A stretch of 64,000 nucleotides of DNA from Ptiloglossa arizonensis (lineage: Eukaryota; Arthropoda; Insecta; Hymenoptera; Colletidae), in NCBI RefSeq assembly GCF_051014685.1, contig NW_027479046.1:124001-188000 (forward strand). Direction: 5' to 3'. Both the position numbers and the translations under genes were made by a program. Shown here one piece after another: positions 26,341 through 42,766 of the stretch; within the stretch, counting starts at the first letter, position 1, and each line of letters opens with the position of its first letter. The notes beneath the pieces were generated by a model. That model saw only the letters and a list, made by a program, of their open reading frames with translations. It searched no databases and had not been told where the DNA came from.

Positions 26341-29300
26341 CGTACAACGTTCAACGTATAACGTATAATGTATAACGTATAACGTATAACGTATAACGTA
26401 TAAGGTATAACGTATAACGTATAACGTATAACGTATAACGTATAACGTATAACGTATAACGTATAACGTATAACGTATAACGTACAACGTTTAACGTATA
26501 ACGTATAACGTAGAACGTATAACGTATAACGTATAACGTATAACGTATGACGTATAACGTATAACGTACAACGTATAACGTATAACGTATAACGTATAAC
26601 GTATATCGTACAACGTTCAACGTATAACGTATAATGTATAACGTATAACGTATAACGTATAACGTATAATGTATACAGTATAACGTATAACGTATAACGT
26701 ATAACGTATAACGTATAACGTATAACGTATAACGTATAACGTATAACGTATAACATATAACGTATAACGTATAACGCATAACGTATAACGTATAACGTAT
26801 AACGTATAACGTATAACGTATAACGTATAACGTATAACGTATAACGTATAACGTATAGCGTATAACGTATAACGTATAACGTACAACGTCCAACGTATAA
26901 CGTATAACGTATAACGTATAACGTATAACGTACAACGTTTAACGTATACCGTATAACGAATAACGTATAACGTATATCGCATGACGTATAACATATAACG
27001 TATAACGTATAACGTATAACGTACAACGTATAACGTATAACGTATATCCTATAACGCATAACGTATAACGTATAACGTATAACGTATAACGCATAGCGTA
27101 TAACGTATAACGTATAACGTATAACGTATAACGTATAACGTATAACGTATAACGTATAACGTATAACGTATAACGTATAACGTATAACGTATAACGTATA
27201 ACGTATAACGTATAACGTATAACGTATAACGTATAACGTATAACGTATAACGTATAACGTATAACGTACAACGTATAACGTATAACGTATATCCTATAAC
27301 GCATAACGTATAACGTATAACGTATAACGTATAGCGTATAACGTATAACGTATAACGTATAACGTATAACGTATAACGTATAACGTATAACGTATAACGT
27401 ATAACGTATAACGTATAACGTATAACGTATAACGTATAACGTATAACGTATAACGTATAACGTATAACGTATAACGTATAACGTATAACGTATAACGTAT
27501 AACGTATAACGTATAACGTATAACGTATATCGTATAACGTATAACGTATAACGTATAACGTATAACGTATAACGTATAACGTATAACGTATAACGTATAA
27601 CGTATAACGTATTACGTATAACGTATAACGTATAACGTATAACGTATAACGTATAACGTATACAGTATAATGTATAACGTATAACGTGTAACGTATAACG
27701 TATAACGTATAACGTATAACGTATAACGTATAACGTATAACGTATAACGTATAACGTATAACGTATAACGTATAACGTATAACGTATAACGTATAACGTA
27801 TAGCGTATAACGTATAACGTATAACGTACAACGTCCAACGTATAACGTATAACGTATAACGTATAACGTATAACGTACAACGTTTAACGTATACCGTATA
27901 ACGAATAACGTATAACGTATATCGCACGACGTATAACGTATAACGTATAACGTATAACGTATGACGTGTAACGTATAACGTATAACGTATAACGTATGTC
28001 GTATAACGTATAACGTATAACGTATAACGTATAACGTATAACGTATAACGTATAACGTATAATGTATAACGTATAACGTATAACGTATATCGTATAACGT
28101 ATAACGTATAACGTATAGCGTATAACGTATAACGTATAACGTATAACGTATAACGTATAACGTATAACGTATAACGTATAACGTATAACGTATAACGTAT
28201 AACGTATAACGTATGCAGTATAATGTATAACGTATAACGTGTAACGTATAACGTGTAACGTACAACGTATAACGTATAACGTATAACGTATAACGTATAA
28301 CGTATAACGTATAACGTATAACGTATAACGTATAACGTATAACGTATAACGTATAACGTATAACGTATAACGTATAACGTATAACGTATAACGTATAACG
28401 TATAACGTATAACGTATAACGTATAACGTATAACGTATAACGTATAACGTATAACGTATAACGTATAACGTATAACGTATAACGTATAACGTATAACGTA
28501 TAACGTGTAACGTATAACGTGTAACGTATAACGTATAACGTATAACGTATAACGTATAACGTATAACGTATAACGTATATCGTACAACGTTCAACGTATA
28601 ACGTATAATGTATAACGTATAACGTATAACGTATAACGTATAACGTATAACGTATAACGTATAACGTATAACGTATAACGTATAACGTATAACGTATAAC
28701 GTATAACGTATAACGTATAACGTATAACGTATAACGTATAACGTATAACGTATATCGTGCAACGTTCAACGTATAACGTATAATGTATAACGTATAACGT
28801 ATAACGTATAACGTATAAGGTATAACGTGTAACGTACAACGTATAACGTATAATGTATAACGTATAACGTATAACGTATAACGTATAACGTATAACGTAT
28901 AACGTATAACGTATAACGTATAACGTATAACGTATAACGTATAACGTATAACGTATAACGTATAACGTATAACGTATAACGTATAACGTATAACGTATAA
29001 CGTATAACGTATAACGTATAACGTATAACGTATAACGTATAACGTATAACGTATAACGTATAACGTATAACGTATAACGTATAACGTATAACGTATAACG
29101 TATAACGTATAACGTATAACGTATAACGTATAACGTATAACGTATAACGTATATCGTACAACGTTCAACGTATAACGTATAATGTATAACGTATAACGTA
29201 TAACGTATAACGTATAAGGTATAACGTATAACGTATAACGTATAACGTATAACGTATAACGTATAACGTATAACGTATAACGTATAACGTATAACGTACA

Positions 29301-31450
29301 ACGTTTAACGTATAACGTATAACGTAGAACGTATAACGTATAACGTATAACGTATAACGTATAACGTATGACGTATAACGTATAACGTACAACGTATAAC
29401 GTATAACGTGTAACGTATAACGTATAACGTATAACGTATAACGTATAACGTATAACGTATAACGTATAACGCATAACGTATAACGTATAACGTATAACGT
29501 ATAACGTATAACGTATAACGTATAACGTATAGCGTATAACGTATAACGTATAACGTATAACGTATAACGTATAACGTATAACGTATAACGTATAACGTAT
29601 AACGTATAACGTATATCGTACAACGTTCAACGTATAACGTATAATGTATAACGTATAACGTATAACGTATAACGTATAAGGTATAACGTATAACGTATAA
29701 CGTATAACGTATAACGTATAACGTATAACGTATAACGTATAACGTATAACGTACAACGTTTAACGTATAACGTATAACGTAGAACGTATAACGTATAACG
29801 TATAACGTATAACGTATGACGTATAACGTATAACGTACAACGTATAACGTATAACGTATAACGTATAACGTATATCGTACAACGTTCAACGTATAACGTA
29901 TAATGTATAACGTATAACGTATAACGTATAACGTATAATGTATACAGTATAACGTATAACGTATAACGTATAACGTATAACGTATAACGTATAACGTATA
30001 ACGTATAACGTATAACGTATAACGTATAACGTATAACGTATAACGTATAACGCATAACGTATAACGTATAACGTATAACGTATAACGTATAACGTATAAC
30101 GTATAACGTATAACGTATAACGTATAACGTATAGCGTATAACGTATAACGTATAACGTACAACGTCCAACGTATAACGTATAACGTATAACGTATAACGT
30201 ATAACGTACAACGTTTAACGTATACCGTATAACGAATAACGTATAACGTATATCGCATGACGTATAACATATAACGTATAACGTATAACGTATAACGTAC
30301 AACGTATAACGTATAACGTATATCCTATAACGCATAACGTATAACGTATAACGTATAACGTATAACGTATAGCGTATAACGTATAACGTATAACGTATAA
30401 CGTATAACGTATAACGTATAACGTATAACGTATAACGTATAACGTATAACGTATAACGTATAACGTACAACGTATAACGTATAACGTATATCCTATAACG
30501 CATAACGTATAACGTATAACGTATAACGTATAGCGTATAACGTATAACGTATAACGTATAACGTATAACGTATAACGTATAACGTATAACGTATAACGTA
30601 TAACGTATAACGTATAACGTATAACTTATAACGTATAACGTATAACGTATAACGTATAACGTATAACGTATAACGTATAACGTATAACGTATAACGTATA
30701 ACGTATAACGTATAACGTATAACGTATAACGTATAACGTATAACGTATAACGTATTACGTATAACGTATAACGTATAACGTATAACGTATAACGTATAAC
30801 GTATAACGTATACAGTATAATGTATAACGTATAACGTGTAACGTATAACGTATAACGTATAACGTATAACGTATAACGTATAACGTATAACGTATAACGT
30901 ATAACGTATAACGTATAACGTATAACGTATAACGTATAACGTATAACGTATAGCGTATAACGTATAACGTATAACGTACAACGTCCAACGTATAACGTAT
31001 AACGTATAACGTATAACGTATAACGTACAACGTTTAACGTATACCGTATAACGAATAACGTATAACGTATATCGCACGACGTATAACGTATAACGTATAA
31101 CGTATAACGTATGACGTGTAACGTATAACGTATAACGTATAACGTATGTCGTATAACGTATAACGTATAACGTATAACGTATAACGTATAACGTATAACG
31201 TATAACGTATAATGTATAACGTATAACGTATAACGTATATCGTATAACGTATAACGTATAACGTATAGCGTATAACGTATAACGTATAACGTATAACGTA
31301 TAACGTATAACGTATGCAGTATAATGTATAACGTATAACGTGTAACGTATAACGTGTAACGTACAACGTATAACGTATAACGTATAACGTATAACGTATA
31401 ACGTATAACGTATAACGTATAACGTATAACGTATAACGTATAACGTATAA
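26341..31450. repeat. About 3.2-kb large duplication (26.34 kb and 29.62 kb)
   Basis: The ordered landmarks from 26,341 recur from 29,617. The offset starts at 3,276 bp (468 heptamers), then falls to 3,269, and is 3,143-3,150 around 27.6-27.9 kb, always in steps of 7. A rare CGCACGA unit (about 27,924 and 31,075, with a third copy near 33,949) confirms the correspondence. Roughly 1.9 kb is shared by each copy. The changing offset shows that perfect runs inside the block grew or shrank by whole units after duplication. Confidence 0.8.
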
Positions 31451-34400
31451 CGTATAACGTATAACGTATAACGTATAACGTATAACGTATAACGTATAAC
31501 GTATAACGTATAACGTATAACGTATAACGTATAACGTATAACGTATAACGTACAACGTATAACGTATAACGTATAACGTATAACGTATATCGTACAACGT
31601 TCAACGTATAACGTATAATGTATAACGTATAACGTATAACGTATAACGTATAATGTATACAGTATAACGTATAACGTATAACGTATAACGTATAACGTAT
31701 AACGTATAACGTATAACGTATAACGTATAACGTATAACGTATAACGTATAACGTATAACGTATAACGCATAACGTATAACGTATAACGTATAACGTATAA
31801 CGTATAACGTATAACGTATAACGTACAACGTTTAACGTATAACGTATAACGTAGAACGTATAACGTATAACGTATAACGTATGACGTATAACGTACAACG
31901 TATAACGTAAAACGTATATCCTATAACACATAACGTATAACGTATAACGTATAATACAACGTATAACGTATAACGTATAACGTATAACGTATAACGTATA
32001 ACGTCCAACGTATAACGTATAACGTATAACGTAAACGTATAACGTACAACGTTTAACGTATACCGTATAACGAATAACGTATAACGTATATCGCATGACG
32101 TATAACATATAACGTATAACGTATAACGTATAACGTACAACGTATAACGTATAACGTATATCCTATAACGCATAACGTATAACGTATAACGTATAACGTA
32201 TAACGTATAACGTATAACGTATAACGTATAACGTATAACGTATAACGTATAACGTATAACGTATGACGTATAACGTACAACGTATAACGTAAAACGTATA
32301 TCCTATAACACATAACGTATAACGTATAACGTATAATACAACGTATAACGTATAACGTATAACGTATAACGTATAACGTATAACGTCCAACGTATAACGT
32401 ATAACGTATAACGTAAACGTATAACGTACAACGTTTAACGTATACCGTATAACGAATAACGTATAACGTATATCGCATGACGTATAACATATAACGTATA
32501 ACGTATAACGTATAACGTACAACGTATAACGTATAACGTATATCCTATAACGCATAACGTATGTCGTATAACGTATAACGTATAACGTATAACGTATAAC
32601 GTATAACGTATAACGTATAACGTATAATGTATAACGTATAACGTATAACGTATATCGTATAACGTATAACGTATAACGTATAGCGTATAACGTATAACGT
32701 ATAACGTATAACGTATAACGTATAACGTATGCAGTATAATGTATAACGTATAACGTGTAACGTATAACGTGTAACGTACAACGTATAACGTATAACGTAT
32801 AACGTATAACGTATAACGTATAACGTATAACGTATAACGTATAACGTATAACGTATAACGTATAACGTATAACGTATAACGTATAACGTATAACGTATAA
32901 CGTATAACGTATAACGTATAACGTATAACGTATAACGTATAACGTATAACGTATAACGTATAACGTATAACGTACAACGTATAACGTATAACGTATAACG
33001 TATAACGTATATCGTACAACGTTCAACGTATAACGTATAATGTATAACGTATAACGTATAACGTATAACGTATAATGTATACAGTATAACGTATAACGTA
33101 TAACGTATAACGTATAACGTATAACGTATAACGTATAACGCATAACGTATAACGTATAACGTATAACGTATAACGTATAACGTATAACGTATAACGTACA
33201 ACGTTTAACGTATAACGTATAACGTAGAACGTATAACGTATAACGTATAACGTATAACGTACAACGTTTAACGTATAACGTATAACGTAGAACGTATAAC
33301 GTATAACGTATAACGTATGACGTATAACGTACAACGTATAACGTAAAACGTATATCCTATAACACATAACGTATAACGTATAACGTATAATACAACGTAT
33401 AACGTATAACGTATAACGTATAACGTATAACGTATAACGTCCAACGTATAACGTATAACGTATAACGTAAACGTATAACGTACAACGTTTAACGTATACC
33501 GTATAACGAATAACGTATAACGTATATCGCATGACGTATAACATATAACGTATAACGTATAACGTATAACGTACAACGTATAACGTATAACGTATATCCT
33601 ATAACGCATAACGTATAACGTATAACGTATAACGTATAACGTATAACGTATAACGTATAACGTATAACGTATAACGTATAACGTATAACGTATAACGTAT
33701 AACGTATAACGTATAACGTATAACGTATAACGTATAACGTATAACGTATAACGTATAACGTATAACGTATAACGTATACAGTATAATGTATAACGTATAA
33801 CGTGTAACGTATAACGTATAACGTATAACGTATGACGTATAACGTATAACGTATAACGTATAAAGTATAACGTATAACGTATAACGTATAACGTATAACG
33901 TACAACGTTTAACGTATACCGTATAACGAATAACGTATAACGTATATCGCACGACGTATAACGTATAACGTATAACGTATAACGTATGACGTGTAACGTA
34001 TAACGTATAACGTATAACGTATGTCGTATAACGTATAACGTATAACGTATAACGTATAACGTATAACGTATAACGTATAACGTATAATGTATAACGTATA
34101 ACGTATAACGTATATCGTATAACGTATAACGTATAACGTATAGCGTATAACGTATAACGTATAACGTATAACGTATAACGTATAACGTATAACGTATAAC
34201 GTGTAACGTATAACGTATAACGTATAACGTATAACGTATGCAGTATAATGTATAACGTATAACGTGTAACGTATAACGTGTAACGTACAACGTATAACGT
34301 ATAACGTACAACGTATAACGTATAACGTATAACGTATAACGTATAACGTATAACGTATAACGTATAACGTATAACGTATAACGTATAACGTATAACGTAT

Positions 34401-35435
34401 AACGTATAACGTATAACGTATAACGTATAACGTATAACGTATAACGTATAACGTATAACGTATAACGTATAACGTATAACGTATAACGTATAACGTATAA
34501 CGTATAACGTATAACGTATAACGTATAACGTATAACGTATAACGTATAACGTATAACGTATAACGTATAACGTATAACGTATAACGTATAACGTATAACG
34601 TATAACGTATAACGTATGCAGTATAATGTATAACGTATAACGTGTAACGTATAACGTGTAACGTACAACGTATAACGTATAACGTATAACGTATAACGTA
34701 TAACGTATAACGTATAACGTATAACGTATAACGTATAACGTATAACGTATAACGTATAACGTATAACGTATAACGTATAACGTATAACGTATAACGTATA
34801 ACGTATAACGTATAACGTATAACGTATAACGTATAACGTATAACGTATAACGTATAACGTATAACGTATAACGTATAACGTATAACGTATAACGTATAAC
34901 GTATAACGTATAACGTATAACGTATAACGTATAACGTATATCGTACAACGTTCAACGTATAACGTATAATGTATAACGTATAACGTATAACGTATAACGT
35001 ATAACGTATAACGTATAACGTATAACGTATAACGTATAACGTATAACGTATAACGTATAACGTATAACGTATAACGTATAACGTATATCGTACAACGTTC
35101 AACGTATAACGTATAATGTATAACGTATAACGTATAACGTATAACGTATAAGGTATAACGTGTAACGTACAACGTATAACGTATAACGTATAACGTATAA
35201 CGTATAACGTATAACGTATAACGTATAACGTATAACGTATAACGTATAACGTATAACGTATAACGTATAACGTATAACGTATAACGTATAACGTATAACG
35301 TATAACGTATAACGTATAACGTATAACGTATAACGTATAACGTATAACGTATAACGTATAACGTATAACGTATAACGTATGCAGTATAATGTATAACGTA
35401 TAACGTGTAACGTATAACGTGTAACGTACAACGTA

Positions 35436-35797
35436 TAACGTATAACGTATAACGTATAACGTATAACGTATAACGTATAACGTATAACGTATAACGTATA
35501 ACGTATAACGTATAACGTATAACGTATAACGTATAACGTATAACGTATAACGTATAACGTATAACGTATAACGTATAACGTATAACGTATAACGTATAAC
35601 GTATAACGTATAACGTATAACGTATAACGTATAACGTATAACGTATAACGTATAACGTATAACGTATAACGTATAACGTATAACGTATAACGTATAACGT
35701 ATAACGTATAACGTATAACGTATAACGTATAACGTATAACGTATAACGTATAACGTATAACGTATAACGTATAACGTATAACGTATAACGTATAACG
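35436..35797. repeat. Long perfect heptamer run (about 362 bp)
   Basis: About 52 consecutive perfect CGTATAA units, bounded on the left by CGTGTAA and CGTACAA and on the right by CGTATAT-CGTACAA-CGTTCAA. With the run at 52,339-52,703 it is among the longest uninterrupted stretches in the window. Confidence 0.85.
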
Positions 35798-37724
35798 TAT
35801 ATCGTACAACGTTCAACGTATAACGTATAATTTATAACGTATAACGTATAACGTATAACGTATAACGTATAACGTATAACGTATAACGTATAACGTATAA
35901 CGTATAACGTATAACGTATAACGTATAACGTATAACGTATAACGTATATCGTACAACGTTCAACGTATAACGTATAATGTATAACGTATAACGTATAACG
36001 TATAACGTATAACGTATAAGGTATAACGTGTAACGTACAACGTATAACGTATAACGTATAACGTATAACGTATAACGTATAACGTATAACGTATAACGTA
36101 TAACGTATAGCGTATAACGTATATCGTACAACGTTCAACGTATAACGTATAATGTATAACGTATAACGTATAACGTATAACGTATAAGGTATAACGTATA
36201 ACGTATAACGTATAACGTATAACGTATAACGTATAACGTATAACGTATAACGTATAACGTACAACGTTTAACGTATAACGTATAACGTAGAACGTATAAC
36301 GTATAACGTATAACGTATAACGTATAACGTATAACGTATAACGTATAACGTATAACGTATAACGTATAACGTATAACGTATAACGTACAACGTTTAACGT
36401 ATAACGTATAACGTAGAACGTATAACGTATAACGTATAACGTATAACGTATACAGTATAACGTATAACGTATAACGTATAACGTATAACGTATAACGTAT
36501 AGCGTATAACGTATAACGTATAACGTATAACGTATAACGTATAACGTATGCAGTATAATGTATAACGTATAACGTGTAACGTATAACGTGTAACGTACAA
36601 CGTATAACGTATACCGTATAACGTATAACGTATAACGTATAACGTATAACGTATAACGTATAACGTATAACGTATAACGTATAACGTATAACGTATAACG
36701 TATAACGTATAACGTATAACGTATAACGTATAACGTATAACGTATAACGTATAACGTATAACGTATAACGTATAACGTATAACGTATAACGTATAACGTA
36801 TAACGTATAACGTATAACGTATAAGGTATAACGTATAACGTATAACGTATAACGTATAACGTATAACGTATAACGTATAACGTATAACGTATAACGTACA
36901 ACGTATAACGTATAACGTATAACGTGTAACGTATAACGTATAACGTATAACGTATAACGCATAACGTATAACGTATAACGTATAACGTATAACGTAGAAC
37001 GTATAACGTATAACGTACAACGTTTAACGTATAACGTATAACGTAGAACGTATAACGTATAACGTATAACGTATGACGTATAACGTACAACGTATAACGT
37101 AAAACGTATATCCTATAACACATAACGTATAACGTATAACGTATAATACAACGTATAACGTATAACGTATAACGTATAACGTATAACGTATAACGTCCAA
37201 CGTATAACGTATAACGTATAACGTAAACGTATAACGTACAACGTTTAACGTATACCGTATAACGAATAACGTATAACGTATATCGCATGACGTATAACAT
37301 ATAACGTATAACGTATAACGTATAACGTACAACGTATAACGTATAACGTATATCCTATAACGCATAACGTATAACGTATAACGTATAACGTATAACGTAT
37401 AACGTATAACGTATAACGTATAACGTATAACGTATAACGTATAACGTATAACGTATAACGTATAACGTATAACGTATAACGTATAACGTATAACGTATAA
37501 CGTATAACGTATAACGTATAACGTATAACGTATAACGTATACAGTATAATGTATAACGTATAACGTGTAACGTATAACGTATAACGTATATCGTACAACG
37601 TTCAACGTATAACGTATAACGTATAACGTATAACGTATAACGTATAACGTATAGCGTATAACGTATAACGTATAACGTACAACGTCCAACGTATAACGTA
37701 TAACGTATAACGTATAACGTATAA

Positions 37725-40700
37725 CGTACAACGTTTAACGTATACCGTATAACGAATAACGTATAACGTATATCGCATGACGTATAACATATAACGTATA
37801 ACGTATAACGTATAACGTACAACGTATAACGTATAACGTATATCCTATAACGCATAACGTATAACGTATAACGTATAACGTATAACGTATAGCGTATAAC
37901 GTATAACGTATAACGTATAACGTACAACGTTTAACGTATAACGTATAACGTAGAACGTATAACGTATAACGTATAACGTATAACGTATGACGTATAACGT
38001 ATAACGTACAACGTTTAACGTATAACGTATAACGTATAACGTATAACGTATAACGTATAACGTATAACGTATATCGTACAACGTTCAACGTATAACGTAT
38101 AATGTATAACGTATAACGTATAAAGTATAACGTATAAGGTATAACGTATAACGTATAACGTATAACGTATAACGTATAACGTATAACGTATAACGTATAA
38201 CGTATAACGTATAACGTATAACGTATAACGTATAACGTGTAACGTATAACGTATAACGTATAACGTATAACGTATAACGTATAACGTATCACTAATAACG
38301 TATAACGAATATCGTAGGACGTATAACGTATAACGTATAACGTATAACGTATAACGTATAACGTATAACGTATAACGTATAACGTATAACGTATAACGTA
38401 TAACGTATAACGTATAACGTATAACGTATAACGTATAACGTATAACGTATAACGTATACAGTATAATGTATAACGTATAACGTGTAACGTATAACGTATA
38501 ACGTACAACGTTTAACGTATACCGTATAACGAATAACGTATAACGTATATCGCATGACGTATAACATATAACGTATAACGTATAACGTATAACGTACAAC
38601 GTATAACGTATAACGTATATCCTATAACGCATAACGTATAACGTATAACGTATAACGTACAACGTTTAACGTATACCGTATAACGAATAACGTATAACGT
38701 ATATCGCATGACGTATAACATATAACGTATAACGTATAACGTATAACGTACAACGTATAACGTATAACGTATATCCTATAACGCATAACGTATAACGTAT
38801 AACGTATAACGTATAACGTATAGCGTATAACGTATAACGTATAACGTATAACGTATAACGTATAACGTATAACGTATAACGTATAACGTATAACGTATAA
38901 CGTATAACGTATAACGTATAACGTATAACGTATAACATATAACGTATAACGTATAACGAATAACGTATAACGTATAACGTATAACGTACAACGTTTAACG
39001 TATAACGTATAACGTAGAACGTATAACGTATAACGTATAACGTATAACGTATGACGTATAACGTATAACGTACAACGTTTAACGTATAACGTATAACGTA
39101 TAACGTATAACGTATAACTTATAACGTATAACGTATATCGTACAACGTTCAACGTATAACGTATAATGTATAACGTATAACGTATAAAGTATAACGTATA
39201 AGGTATAACGTATAACGTATAACGTATAACGTATAACGTATAACGTATAACGTATAACGTATAACGTATAACGTATAACGTATAACGTATAACGTATAAC
39301 GTATAACGTATAACGTATAACGTATAACGTATAACGTATAACGTATCACTAATAACGTATAACGTATAACGAATATCGTAGGACGTATAACGTATAACGT
39401 ATAACGTATAACGTATAACGTATAACGTATAACGTATAACGTATAACGTATAACGTATAACGTATAACGTATAACGTATAACGTATAACGTATAACGTAT
39501 AACGTATAACGTATAACGTATAACGTATAACGTATAACGTATAACGTATAACGTATAACGTATAACGTATAACGTATAACGTATAACGTATAACGTATAA
39601 CGTATAACGTATAACGTATAACGTATAACGTATAACGTATAACGTATAACGTATAACGTATAACGTATATCGTACAACGTTCAACGTATAACGTATAACG
39701 TATAACGTATAACGTATAACGTATAACGTATAAGGTATAACGTATAACGTATATCCTATAACGCATAACGTATAACGTATAACGTATAACGTATAACGTA
39801 TAGCGTATAACGTATAACGTATAACGTATAACGTATAACGTATAACGTATAACGTATAACGTATAACGTATAACGTATAACGTATAACGTATAACGTATA
39901 ACGTATAACGTATAACGTATAACGTATAACGTACAACGTATAACGTATAACGTATATCCCATAACGCATAACGTATAACGTATAACGTAAAACGTATATC
40001 CTATAACACATAACGTATAACGTATAACGTATAATACAACGTATAACGTATAACGTATAACGTATAACGTATAACGTATAACGTCCAACGTATAACGTAT
40101 AACGTATAACGTAAACGTATAACGTACAACGTTTAACGTATACCGTATAACGAATAACGTATAACGTATATCGCATGACGTATAACATATAACGTATAAC
40201 GTATAACGTATAACGTAGAACGTATAACGTATAACGTATAACGTATAACGTATGACGTATAACGTATAACGTACAACGTTTAACGTATACCGTATAACGA
40301 ATAACGTATAACGTATATCGCATGACGTATAACATATAACGTATAACGTATAACGTATAACGTACAACGTATAACGTATAACGTATATCCTATAACGCAT
40401 AACGTATAACGTATAACGTATAACGTATAACGTATAGCGTATAACGTATAACGTATAACGTATAACGTACAACGTTTAACGTATAACGTATAACGTAGAA
40501 CGTATAACGTATAACGTATAACGTATAACGTATGACGTATAACGTATAACGTACAACGTTTAACGTATAACGTATAACGTATAACGTATAACGTATAACG
40601 TATAACGTATAACGTATATCGTACAACGTTCAACGTATAACGTATAATGTATAACGTATAACGTATAAAGTATAACGTATAAGGTATAACGTATAACGTA

Positions 40701-42766
40701 TAACGTATAACGTATAACGTATAACGTATAACGTATAACGTATAACGTATAACGTATAACGTATAACGTATAACGTATAACGTATAACGTATAACGTATA
40801 ACGTATAACGTATAACGTATAACGTATAACGTATCACTAATAACGTATAACGAATATCGTAGGACGTATAACGTATAACGTATAACGTATAACGTATAAC
40901 GTATAACGTATAACGTATAACGTATAACGTATAACGTATAACGTATAACGTATAACGTATAACGTATAACGTATAACGTATAACGTATAACGTATAACGT
41001 ATAACGTATACAGTATAATGTATAACGTATAACGTGTAACGTATAACGTATAACGTACAACGTTTAACGTATACCGTATAACGAATAACGTATAACGTAT
41101 ATCGCATGACGTATAACATATAACGTATAACGTATAACGTATAACGTACAACGTATAACGTATAACGTATATCCTATAACGCATAACGTATAACGTATAA
41201 CGTATAACGTACAACGTTTAACGTATACCGTATAACGAATAACGTATAACGTATATCGCATGACGTATAACATATAACGTATAACGTATAACGTATAACG
41301 TACAACGTATAACGTATAACGTATATCCTATAACGCATAACGTATAACGTATAACGTATAACGTATAACGTATAGCGTATAACGTATAACGTATAACGTA
41401 TAACGTATAACGTATAACGTATAACGTATAACGTATAACGTATAACGTATAACGTATAACGTATAACGTATAACGTATAACGTATAACATATAACGTATA
41501 ACGTATAACGAATAACGTATAACGTATAACGTATAACGTACAACGTTTAACGTATAACGTATAACGTAGAACGTATAACGTATAACGTATAACGTATAAC
41601 GTATGACGTATAACGTATAACGTACATCGTTTAACGTATAACGTATAACGTATAACGTATAACGTATAACTTATAACGTATAACGTATATCGTACAACGT
41701 TCAACGTATAACGTATAATGTATAACGTATAACGTATAAAGTATAACGTATAAGGTATAACGTATAACGTATAACGTATAACGTATAACGTATAACGTAT
41801 AACGTATAACGTATAACGTATAACGTATAACGTATAACGTATAACGTATAACGTATAACGTATAACGTATAACGTATAACGTATAACGTATCACTAATAA
41901 CGTATAACGTATAACGAATATCGTAGGACGTATAACGTATAACGTATAACGTATAACGTATAACGTATAACGTATAACGTATAACGTATAACGTATAACG
42001 TATAACGTATAACGTATAACGTATAACGTATAACGTATAACGTATAACGTATAACGTATAACGTATAACGTATAACGTATAACGTATAACGTATAACGTA
42101 TAACGTATAACGTATAACGTATAACGTATAACGTATAACGTATAACGTATAACGTATAACGTATAACGTATAACGTATAACGTATAACGTATAACGTATA
42201 ACGTATAACGTATAACGTATATCGTACAACGTTCAACGTATAACGTATAACGTATAACGTATAACGTATAACGTATAACGTATAAGGTATAACGTATAAC
42301 GTATATCCTATAACGCATAACGTATAACGTATAACGTATAACGTATAACGTATAGCGTATAACGTATAACGTATAACGTATAACGTATAACGTATAACGT
42401 ATAACGTATAACGTATAACGTATAACGTATAACGTATAACGTATAACGTATAACGTATAACGTATAACGTATAACGTATAACGTACAACGTATAACGTAT
42501 AACGTATATCCCATAACGCATAACGTATAACGTATAACGTAAAACGTATATCCTATAACACATAACGTATAACGTATAACGTATAATACAACGTATAACG
42601 TATAACGTATAACGTATAACGTATAACGTATAACGTCCAACGTATAACGTATAACGTATAACGTAAACGTATAACGTACAACGTTTAACGTATACCGTAT
42701 AACGAATAACGTATAACGTATATCGCATGACGTATAACATATAACGTATAACGTATAACGTATAAC
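37725..42766. repeat. About 2.55-kb tandem duplication
   Basis: Copy 1 (37,725 to about 40,214) and copy 2 (40,270 to about 42,766) start with the same CGTACAA-CGTTTAA-CGTATAC-CGTATAA-CGAATAA group and share all later landmarks, including two TCACTAATAA groups each and a CCCATAA unit found only here (about 39,959 and 42,511). The offset alternates between 2,545 and 2,552 bp, so the copies differ by one-heptamer indels and only a few substitutions, such as CGTACAT at about 41,624 and CGTGTAA near 38,237. The near identity suggests recent unequal exchange or segmental amplification. Confidence 0.87.

Larger units (their letters stand above)
25975..41930. repeat. Rare TCACTAATAA landmark, five dispersed copies
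   Basis: A group with CGTATCA then CTAATAA, followed after one or two normal units by CGAATAT and CGTAGGA, is present near 25,975, 38,289, 39,345, 40,834 and 41,890. It is one of the most distinctive variant groups in the array. The two copies near 39,345 and 41,890 have one extra normal heptamer before CGAATAT. The first copy lies just right of the gap, about 12 kb from the others. Confidence 0.85.
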
